Part shown: positions 1 to 5,044 of the stretch, piece by piece | How positions within the stretch are numbered: position 1 is the stretch's first letter | Layout: each line of letters begins with the position of its first letter | Origin: Actinomycetes bacterium | GTDB taxonomy: Bacteria; Actinomycetota; Acidimicrobiia; Spongiisociales; UBA5794 | DNA length: 6,927 nucleotides | Direction of reading: 5' to 3' | Assembly (NCBI GenBank): GCA_024275815.1 | Contig: JAJRYI010000149.1 | Coordinates: forward strand, 1 to 6,927 | Notes under the pieces: generated by a model | Told to the model about the DNA's origin: nothing | What the model saw: the letters and a program-made list of their open reading frames with translations, nothing else | Databases searched by the model: none | Made by a program: the position numbers and the translations under genes

Positions 1-2
1 AG

Positions 3-218
3 GACGACACGACGACGCTCGTCCACACTGTCCTCGACCTTCGAGGGGACCACTTCACCGCTACGGGAAAGGCACAACGCAACCCCGAGGATCCGTGCAT
101 CCCCGTCATCGGAGAGGAACTCGCGCTGGCAAGGGCGCTCAGCTCTCTCGAAGAGCAGGTCATCGATGCCGCGTACGCCAAGATGGAAGGCGCAAAACCT
201 TCCGTTGAAGTCGGATAA
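3..218 (+). CDS. DUF1876 (Rv1738-like) protein, 5' end missing
   Basis: This is the C-terminal 71 residues of a plus-strand gene that enters from the left edge; its start lies outside the window, and it ends at TAA 216-218. The reading DDTTTLVHTVLDLRG, then GKAQRNPEDPCIPVIGEELA and ALARALSSLEEQVIDAAYAK, fits the DUF1876 family. That family has a small beta sheet, a conserved G-x-A/G-x-R-N-P segment and a C-terminal helix starting near 'IGEELALARAL'. Family members are about 85-95 residues long, so roughly 15-25 residues are missing. The best-known member, M. tuberculosis Rv1738, is a hypoxia-induced protein whose structure resembles ribosome hibernation factors. No function has been demonstrated that I can apply directly here. 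The gene converges on groL and is not part of that operon. I am confident of the family and unsure of the role. Confidence 0.8.
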   Translation, partial: DDTTTLVHTVLDLRGDHFTATGKAQRNPEDPCIPVIGEELALARALSSLEEQVIDAAYAKMEGAKPSVEVG

Positions 219-227
219 GACAGATAG

Positions 228-284
228 CAGACAACAGAGCACAGAACACAGATTTCAGATCTGGGTTTTGAGATCTGTTGTCTG
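228..284. repeat. 11-bp inverted repeat in the convergent intergenic region
   Basis: CAGACAACAGA at 228-238 is exactly complementary to TCTGTTGTCTG at 274-284. The 35-nt interval contains a second palindrome, CAGATCTG (256-263), and further ACAGAT/ATCTGT matches (248-253 with 273-278), so alternative folds are possible. It lies just after the DUF1876 stop and beyond the groL terminator hairpin. It could be a weak terminator for the plus-strand gene or a short dispersed intergenic repeat. There is no T-run after either arm. Confidence 0.5.
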
Positions 285-296
285 GGTTATCACGCG

Positions 297-322
297 AGAG
301 GGCGCCCCGAAGGGCGCCCTCT
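297..322 (-). terminator. Probable groESL terminator hairpin with cUUCGg loop
   Basis: There is a perfect 11-bp stem (297-307 with 312-322) around a 4-nt loop. Read on the minus strand, the loop is TTCG closed by C-G, which gives the unusually stable C(UUCG)G tetraloop in the groL transcript. The stem begins 21 nt past the groL stop codon. No clear U-tract follows on either strand. It may work as a GC-rich, U-poor terminator of the kind common in high-GC bacteria, or as a 3' stabilising hairpin. It could also serve the converging plus-strand gene. Confidence 0.7.
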
Positions 323-343
323 TCACATCAAGCGGGTCTGGAC

Positions 344-1981
344 CTAGAAGTCCATGCCTCCGCCGTGGTCGTGACCACCCGGCATGGCGGGTGCGTCCTC
401 AGGCATCTCGGCAACGAGCGCCTCGGTCGTGATCAGCAACGCTGCGATCGACGCAGCGTTCTGCAACGTCGAACGCGTCACCTTTGCAGGATCGATGATG
501 CCTGCAGCGATCAGGTCCTCGTACTTGCCCGTGGCAGCGTTGAACCCAACGTTGCCCTCGTGCTCGTTCTTGACCTTGTCGACGACAACGCCACCCTCGT
601 ATCCAGCGTTCACTGCGATCTGACTGATCGGCGATTCGAGAGCGCGGAGAACGATCTGACGACCAGCCTTCCAGTCGTCGGTCTTGCCGCGAAGCTTCTC
701 GACCGCAGCCTGGCTGCGAAGCAGTGCAACACCGCCACCGGGGACAATGCCCTCGTCGACTGCAGCACGAGTCGCCTGGATGGCGTCCTCGATGCGATGC
801 TTCTTCTCCTTGAGCTCGACCTCCGTGGCAGCTCCAACCTTGATGACGGCGACGCCACCGCTGAGCTTGGCGAGGCGCTCGGAGAGCTTCTCACGGTCCC
901 AGTCGGAGTCAGAGTTCTCGATCTCCTGGCGGATCTGCTTGACCCGGGCCTCGACGTCGCCCTGGGAGCCGGCACCTTCGATGATCGTCGTGTCGTCCTT
1001 GCTGATGACGACCTTGCGGGCCGTACCGAGCATGTCGAGCGTCACGCCATCGAGCTTGAGTCCGACCTCTTCCGAGATGACCGTTGCACCCGTGAGGATC
1101 GCGATGTCCTGGAGCTGTGCCTTGCGGCGCTCCCCGAACCCAGGGGCCTTGACGGCTACCGAGTTGAACGTTCCACGGATCTTGTTGACGACGAGTGTCG
1201 CGAGAGCCTCACCCTCGACGTCTTCAGCGATGATCAGCACCGACTTGCCGGACTGCATCACCTTCTCGAGAACCGGGACGAGATCCTGAACGGATCCGAT
1301 CTTCTGGTTCGCGATCAGGATGTACGGATCTTCGAGAACCGCTTCCTGGCGATCGGGATCGGTGATGAAGTACGGCGAGATGTAGCCCTTGTCGAACTGC
1401 ATACCTTCCGTGAACTCGAGATCGACACCGAACGTCTGGGAGTCCTCGACGGTGATGACACCCTCGTTGCCGACCTTGCGCATCGCATCGGCGATCGGGA
1501 GGCCGATCGCTTCATCGGCGGCAGAGTTCGAAGCAACGTACGCGATCGCGTCACGATCGTCCGAGCTCACCGGCGTCGCCAGTTCCTCGATCGAGGCCAC
1601 GACAGCGTTGACTGCCTCCTCGATACCACGACGCATCTCCATCGGGTTGGCACCCGCGGTGACGAGGCGGAGTCCGTCGGCCACCATCGCCTGCGCGATG
1701 ACTGTTGCCGTCGTCGTTCCGTCGCCGGCAACGTCGTTGGTCTTGTTCGCTACTTCCTTTGCGAGCTGTGCACCCATGTTCTCATACGGGTCCTCGAGCT
1801 CGATCTCCTTGGCGATCGTCACACCATCGTTGGTGATGGTGGGAGCGCCCCACTTCTTTTCGAGAACGACGTTGCGACCCTTCGGGCCGAGTGTCACCTT
1901 GACGGTGTCGGCGAGTTTGTCGACACCCGCCTGGAGACCACGTCGTGCCTCATCATTGAACTTCAATTCCTTGGCTGCCAT
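344..1981 (-). CDS. groL: Chaperonin GroEL (Hsp60), 545 aa
   Basis: This is the 60-kDa subunit of the cytosolic double-ring chaperonin, which encloses non-native proteins under the GroES lid and folds them using ATP. The protein aligns without gaps to classic GroEL over the N-terminal region: LGPKGRNVVLEKKWGAPTIT at 31-50 and the nucleotide loop GDGTTTAT at 86-93 with Asp87. The apical substrate and GroES-binding segment GMQFDKGYISPYF is at 193-205. The catalytic Asp399 lies in HRIEDAIQATRAAVDEG, and GGG is at 415-417. The start ATG (1981-1979) has AGAAGGG at 1997-1991, 9 nt upstream; this site overlaps the groES stop codon. Full length is normal. The tail, GGHDHGGGMDF, combines a GGM-type end with two histidines. 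It is co-transcribed with groES and should be under the same CIRCE/HrcA control. Confidence 0.98.
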   Translation of the reverse strand: MAAKELKFNDEARRGLQAGVDKLADTVKVTLGPKGRNVVLEKKWGAPTITNDGVTIAKEIELEDPYENMGAQLAKEVANKTNDVAGDGTTTATVIAQAMVADGLRLVTAGANPMEMRRGIEEAVNAVVASIEELATPVSSDDRDAIAYVASNSAADEAIGLPIADAMRKVGNEGVITVEDSQTFGVDLEFTEGMQFDKGYISPYFITDPDRQEAVLEDPYILIANQKIGSVQDLVPVLEKVMQSGKSVLIIAEDVEGEALATLVVNKIRGTFNSVAVKAPGFGERRKAQLQDIAILTGATVISEEVGLKLDGVTLDMLGTARKVVISKDDTTIIEGAGSQGDVEARVKQIRQEIENSDSDWDREKLSERLAKLSGGVAVIKVGAATEVELKEKKHRIEDAIQATRAAVDEGIVPGGGVALLRSQAAVEKLRGKTDDWKAGRQIVLRALESPISQIAVNAGYEGGVVVDKVKNEHEGNVGFNAATGKYEDLIAAGIIDPAKVTRSTLQNAASIAALLITTEALVAEMPEDAPAMPGGHDHGGGMDF

Positions 1982-1995
1982 ATAGGTATTCCCTT

Positions 1996-2283
1996 CTAGC
2001 CCAAGATGGCGAGCACGTCACGGCTGGAGAGGATCAGGTAGTCCTCACCGTTGTGCTTCACCTCGGTGCCGCCGTACTTCGAATAGAAGACGACATCACC
2101 TACGTTGACGTCGACGGGAACGCGTTCCCCGTCCTTGAACTCACCCGGTCCTACCGCGAGGACCTCACCCAACTGGGGCTTCTCCTTGGCGGTATCCGGG
2201 ATGACAATGCCACTCGGTGTGGTGGACTCTTGCTCATCTTGGGGTTTCACGACGATGCGATCGCCCAAAGGCTTCAGATTCAT
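1996..2283 (-). CDS. groES: Co-chaperonin GroES (Hsp10), 95 aa
   Basis: This is the seven-fold lid of the GroEL chamber. The protein starts MNLKPLGDRIVVKPQ, which is the family signature. The mobile loop that contacts GroEL is TTPSGIVIPD at 21-30, with the hydrophobic tripeptide IVI. The core GEVLAVGPGEF follows at 39-49, and the protein ends YLILSSRDVLAILG. Length is typical. The ATG at 2283-2281 is chosen because AGGAG lies 8 nt upstream. Extending the frame further upstream to 2388 would translate through the operators and the -10 box, so that longer reading is rejected. groL follows after 14 nt, giving the standard groES-groL operon. Confidence 0.97.
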   Translation of the reverse strand: MNLKPLGDRIVVKPQDEQESTTPSGIVIPDTAKEKPQLGEVLAVGPGEFKDGERVPVDVNVGDVVFYSKYGGTEVKHNGEDYLILSSRDVLAILG

Positions 2284-2291
2284 CCGACTAT

Positions 2292-2298
2292 CTCCTTC
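2292..2298 (-). promoter_or_regulatory. groES ribosome binding site
   Basis: On the minus strand this reads GAAGGAG, with AGGAG ending 8 nt before the ATG at 2283. It is a strong Shine-Dalgarno match and fixes the groES start at 2283. Confidence 0.85.
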
Positions 2299-2306
2299 AT
2301 CTCGAG

Positions 2307-2333
2307 TTAGCAGTCGGTGCTTACGAGTGCCAA
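2307..2333 (-). promoter_or_regulatory. CIRCE operator 2 (HrcA site), start-proximal
   Basis: Plus-strand TTAGCAGTC (2307-2315), a 9-nt spacer, then GAGTGCCAA (2325-2333). Against the CIRCE consensus TTAGCACTC-N9-GAGTGCTAA, each half-site has a single mismatch and the spacer is exact. It runs from the edge of the -10 box through the predicted transcription start into the 5' leader. A bound repressor would therefore block initiation or early elongation. In RNA, the site would also fold just ahead of the groES ribosome binding site. Confidence 0.8.
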
Positions 2334-2361
2334 TTATAGCGGGAGCTGGCACTCTATTGAA
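2333..2361 (-). promoter_or_regulatory. groESL promoter (sigma-A type)
   Basis: Minus-strand TATAAT at 2338-2333 matches the -10 consensus perfectly. Seventeen nt upstream, TTCAAT (2361-2356) is a poor -35 match (3 of 6) lying mostly inside the spacer of the upstream CIRCE. Transcription should start near 2328-2325, giving a leader of about 42-45 nt before the groES ATG. The weak -35 box may be tolerated because of the perfect -10. The start point is inferred, not measured. Confidence 0.75.
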
Positions 2362-2372
2362 GCGAGTGCTAG
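2346..2372 (-). promoter_or_regulatory. CIRCE operator 1 (HrcA site), over the -35
   Basis: Plus-strand CTGGCACTC (2346-2354), a 9-nt spacer, then GAGTGCTAG (2364-2372). The two halves are complementary apart from one position in nine and match CIRCE at 7/9 and 8/9. The site spans the -35 region of the groESL promoter. CIRCE is bound by HrcA, which represses chaperonin genes and is itself kept active by GroEL. This predicts induction on heat or other protein-folding stress. No hrcA gene lies in the window. Confidence 0.9.
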
Positions 2373-2425
2373 AAGAGTTCACAGCCAACAGCCAGAGGTT
2401 GGGACTGATCGAGATGGAACGCTTC

Positions 2426-2450
2426 GCTGTGAGCTGTGAGCTGTCAGCTG
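2426..2450. repeat. 7-bp tandem repeat upstream of the groESL promoter
   Basis: GCTGTGA (2426-2432), GCTGTGA (2433-2439) and GCTGTCA (2440-2446), then GCTG. The last part forms an interrupted palindrome, AGCTG-T-CAGCT (2439-2449). TCACAGC at 2379-2385 is complementary to either of the first two units, so a 7-bp stem across the spacer is possible. It sits in the 82 nt between the protease stop (2455) and CIRCE 1. It may be a short dispersed intergenic repeat or help end transcription of the upstream operon. No function is demonstrated. Confidence 0.5.
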
Positions 2451-2454
2451 CTTC

Positions 2455-3534
2455 CTACAGGACGGTGCCGAGGGACTCGGGGTCGATGACACCGACGACC
2501 CGGCCGTCATCGACGACGACGGCCACACCGGATCCACCTGCAGGGCGCAGAAGCAGTGATTCGAGAGAGTCGGAGGCCTCGACGATGTCTGTTGGTCCGA
2601 TCAGAGACATCACGGCGCGGACCCTCGTCGAGGACCACCGTGGAGGCGACACCGTCTCGATGTCCTCCTGAGCAACGACACCGACGACACGGCCCTTCAC
2701 CTCGACGGGCTGCGTGCGCAAGTGCGGCCCGAGGCCGTAGCGATCCAGCATCGCAGAGACGGTCCAATCCGCCGGCACAGCATCAGCGGTTCGGCGCATC
2801 ACGTCCCGAACGGTCATCCCGTCGAGGGCGACACTGAGTTCCTCACGCCGACCGACGGTAGCTGCGGCCTGAGCGACGAACCACCCACCGACGACCACGA
2901 ACAGGCCTATCGGCTGGCGTGTAACCATCAAGACCACACCGAGGGTCACCGTGAGCCACCCCAGGCTCCTACCGATCGTGTTCACGACCCTCGTCGCCCT
3001 GAGACGGTCCCCCGAGCGCGCAGCCAAGATGCCTCGCAGTGCACGTGCGCCGTCGAGTGGGAAACCGGGCAGAAGGTTGAACACGCCGATCGCGACGTTG
3101 GCGAGTGCCAGCAGCAACATCGTTCTCCCGGCAACCGAACCGCTTCCAAGAACGACAACGCCCAGACCGGTGATCACGGCGACGAGGAACGACGCGAGGG
3201 GTCCGGCCAAGGCGATCGCTACCTCATCTCGCGACGACGGCTCTCCGGTGATCACGGAGTACCCGCCGAACATGAAGAGGCGTACCTCACTGACGATCAT
3301 CGATCTACGCATGGCTACGACGGCGTGGCTCAACTCGTGAACGAGGACACCCACAAGGAGACCAACGCCTCCAGCGAGAGCAGCGAAACCCCGAATCTGC
3401 CCGGAGTCCGCAGCTCCCAACGAGTCGAGGTCGATCAGCACCGCCAGTCCGAACATGAGCATCAGGACGAACACCGAAGCGTCCCCGATGATCCGGATGC
3501 CTGAGAAGCTCCCGAGGCGTATCCCTCCGCTCAC
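2455..3534 (-). CDS. Site-2-type zinc metalloprotease with two CBS domains, 359 aa
   Basis: This is a membrane-embedded protease of family M50. Members cut transmembrane segments, often of anti-sigma factors, to release a regulator. Hydrophobic helices lie at about 20-36, 50-76, 105-131, 137-152, 188-204 and 208-224. The zinc motif HELSH is at 66-70, within one helix. The third-ligand motif NLLPGFPLDG is at 153-162, with Asp161. Two CBS domains follow, at roughly 238-295 and 303-357; these usually bind adenine nucleotides and gate activity. The closest model I know is the CBS-containing M50B/Rip3 type (M. tuberculosis Rv2625c). The start is GTG, overlapping the tsaD stop as GTGA. No good Shine-Dalgarno precedes it, so it probably relies on re-initiation after tsaD. 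The substrate is unknown. No anti-sigma factor lies beside it. Confidence 0.92.
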   Translation of the reverse strand: MSGGIRLGSFSGIRIIGDASVFVLMLMFGLAVLIDLDSLGAADSGQIRGFAALAGGVGLLVGVLVHELSHAVVAMRRSMIVSEVRLFMFGGYSVITGEPSSRDEVAIALAGPLASFLVAVITGLGVVVLGSGSVAGRTMLLLALANVAIGVFNLLPGFPLDGARALRGILAARSGDRLRATRVVNTIGRSLGWLTVTLGVVLMVTRQPIGLFVVVGGWFVAQAAATVGRREELSVALDGMTVRDVMRRTADAVPADWTVSAMLDRYGLGPHLRTQPVEVKGRVVGVVAQEDIETVSPPRWSSTRVRAVMSLIGPTDIVEASDSLESLLLRPAGGSGVAVVVDDGRVVGVIDPESLGTVL

Positions 3535-4544
3535 GAACCCAACCGCAGAGCAGGGTCGACGTCACCGGTCAAGGGATCTCCCTGCTCGCCACGCTCCATC
3601 TTGTGCACGGCAACGCTCCCGATCATCGCTCCGTTGTCCGTACAGAGCACCGGCTCCGGGACGAACAGACCCACGCCGCGGGCATCGGCCTCGGCAGCGA
3701 GGCGTTCACGCAACCTGCGATTCGCTAGCACTCCCCCCCCTCCTCCGATGACCTCGACGCCGGTAGCTTCAACGGCGTTGAACGTCTTGGTGACGAGGAC
3801 ATCGACGATCGCTTCCTGAATCGACGCCGAGACGTCCTCGCGCGGAGGCAGGCTCCCCTCAGACTTCGCCTTCTCGAGGTACGTCACGACGGAGGTCTTG
3901 AGCCCGGAGAACGAGAAGTCGTATGGTCGATCCCGAAGAGCGCGAGGGAACCTGATAGCCGACGGATCACCGTTCTCGGCATCCCGATCGATCGCTGGAC
4001 CACCAGGGAAACCGAGACCCATTAACCGTGCGAGCTTGTCTAACGCCTCCCCCGCTGCGTCATCGATGGTGCCACCGAGAATCTCATAGTCACCCCACGC
4101 CTTGACGTGGACGATCTGGCTGTGCCCGCCGCTTGCAAGCAGCACGATGGCCGGTGGTTCGTATCCAGAAAACGCCAACCGAGGTGCAAAGAGATGGCCC
4201 TCCATGTGATCGATGCCGTAGAGAGGCTTCCCGAGCGAGTACGCGAGGGACTTCCCGAACGCGTACCCGACCATCAGCGCCCCGACGAGTCCCGGGCCCT
4301 GCGTCACCGCGACCGCATCGAGCTCATCGGGGTGCACCCCCGCCTTCGTGATCGCCTGGTGGACCAGCGGCCTGATCGCTTCGACGTGTGCCCTGGCGGC
4401 GACCTCCGGCACAACGCCACCGAATCGGGCATGGAGGTCCACCTGACTCGCGAGAACGGAGCTACGCACCTCCATACCTTCGAGAACGGCGACACCCGTC
4501 TCGTCGCAACTCGTTTCGATCCCGAGAACGAGGGGGCCGCTCAC
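3531..4544 (-). CDS. tsaD: tRNA A37 threonylcarbamoyltransferase TsaD, 337 aa
   Basis: TsaD transfers the threonylcarbamoyl group from its AMP adduct to N6 of A37 in ANN-decoding tRNAs, working with TsaB and TsaE in the cytosol. The ASKHA-fold start LVLGIETSCDETGVAV is at 5-20. The metal-binding motif HMEGH gives His113 and His117. LLASGGHSQIVHV (135-147) and GLGFPGGPAIDRDA (176-189) contact nucleotide. FSFSGLKTSV (210-219), the glycine loop VIGGGGGVLANRRLR (265-279) and CTDNGAMIG (301-309) with Asp303 are all family hallmarks. The frame stays open upstream to 4622, but I chose GTG at 4544. It gives the conserved N-terminus, has GAGGAGG 7 nt upstream, and overlaps the rimI stop as GTGA. The glycine loop is encoded by an 8-G homopolymer (3733-3740). 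Confidence 0.97.
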   Translation of the reverse strand: MSGPLVLGIETSCDETGVAVLEGMEVRSSVLASQVDLHARFGGVVPEVAARAHVEAIRPLVHQAITKAGVHPDELDAVAVTQGPGLVGALMVGYAFGKSLAYSLGKPLYGIDHMEGHLFAPRLAFSGYEPPAIVLLASGGHSQIVHVKAWGDYEILGGTIDDAAGEALDKLARLMGLGFPGGPAIDRDAENGDPSAIRFPRALRDRPYDFSFSGLKTSVVTYLEKAKSEGSLPPREDVSASIQEAIVDVLVTKTFNAVEATGVEVIGGGGGVLANRRLRERLAAEADARGVGLFVPEPVLCTDNGAMIGSVAVHKMERGEQGDPLTGDVDPALRLGS

Positions 4545-5044
4545 GATCCAACCTCCTCGAGAGAGCGCCGGATCTCGACGATCCTGTCCTGGTACTCCTC
4601 CGTATCGATGTCCGTTGCCCACATCACGAGTGCATCTTCGTCCTTGTAGTAGTGCTTCCGCCTACCGACGGGCTCGAATCCGAACCGGTCGTAGAGGCGT
4701 TGCGCTGTGTCGTTCGACGCCCTCACTTCGAGTGTCAGATGGCGTGTTCCTGTGTCGACGGCTTCGTCCACGAGGCGCAACATCAGCCGTGTACCGAGTT
4801 GGTGGCCCCGCGCACGAGGTGCAACGGCGATCGTCGTGATATGGGCATCGTCCTCCACGATCAAGAGCCCGCCGTACCCGATCGGGGCCGAGGACTCGTC
4901 GACAGCCACCAGGTAACGTCGGTTGGCCATCGCCAACTCATCGAAGAACACCCTCGGGGACCAAGGCTGTGGATAGATCTCAGCCTCGAGAGCGGCGACG
5001 GCGGGGATGTCGCTGCGTGTCATGCGGCGGATCGACACGGTCAC
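4541..5044 (-). CDS. rimI: RimI-type GNAT N-acetyltransferase, 167 aa
   Basis: RimI enzymes transfer acetyl from acetyl-CoA to the N-terminal alanine of ribosomal protein S18, and sometimes to other proteins. The GNAT fold runs from about residue 3 to 145: the N-terminal helix region EAEIYPQPWSPRVF (20-33), the beta strand ITTIAVAPRARG (69-80), and the acetyl-CoA loop RGHQLGTRLM (79-88). LEVRASN (105-111) carries the candidate catalytic Glu106, and AQRLYDRFGF (114-123) carries Tyr118. The acetyl-CoA loop has Gln82 where a glycine is common. I prefer the GTG at 5044 over the GTG at 5053. It overlaps the tsaB stop as GTGA like its neighbours, and GAGGGAG lies 10 nt upstream, whereas it lies only 1 nt before 5053. 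About 20 C-terminal residues (EEYQDRIVEIRRSLEEVGS) extend beyond the core. The real substrate here is inferred from the family. Confidence 0.9.
   Translation of the reverse strand: MTVSIRRMTRSDIPAVAALEAEIYPQPWSPRVFFDELAMANRRYLVAVDESSAPIGYGGLLIVEDDAHITTIAVAPRARGHQLGTRLMLRLVDEAVDTGTRHLTLEVRASNDTAQRLYDRFGFEPVGRRKHYYKDEDALVMWATDIDTEEYQDRIVEIRRSLEEVGS
4552..4558 (-). promoter_or_regulatory. tsaD ribosome binding site
   Basis: Minus-strand GAGGAGG ends 7 nt before the GTG at 4544, inside the last codons of rimI. It is the strongest ribosome binding site in this operon and supports the internal GTG over the earlier in-frame start at 4622. Confidence 0.8.

Noticed and set aside
278..1999. A 573-codon open frame on the plus strand opposite groL.
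   Set aside because: It is an antisense shadow of GC-rich groL codons. Its translation is rich in Asp, Arg and Leu with no recognisable domain. It also runs through the terminator hairpin, and groL itself is unambiguous.
2280..2300. A 6-codon leader frame (MKEIVG) ending at the groES start.
   Set aside because: It has no ribosome binding site of its own, and its codons are the groES Shine-Dalgarno itself. It is most likely chance.
2310..2354. A CIRCE-like pairing between the inner half-sites at 2325-2333 and 2346-2354.
   Set aside because: The spacer is 12 nt instead of 9. Each half-site already belongs to a proper element with a 9-nt spacer.
2284..2388. An N-terminal extension of GroES up to 2388.
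   Set aside because: It would translate the promoter and both operators. The conserved protein begins at 2283 with a strong ribosome binding site.
2722..3504. A 260-codon plus-strand frame opposite the protease gene.
   Set aside because: It is highly polar with no domain, and the minus-strand frame encodes clear HExxH, NLLPGFPLDG and CBS motifs. It is an antisense shadow.
4545..4622. An N-terminal extension of TsaD up to 4622.
   Set aside because: The extra 26 residues match no TsaD N-terminus and would overlap rimI heavily. GTG at 4544 has GAGGAGG upstream and the operon's usual GTGA overlap.
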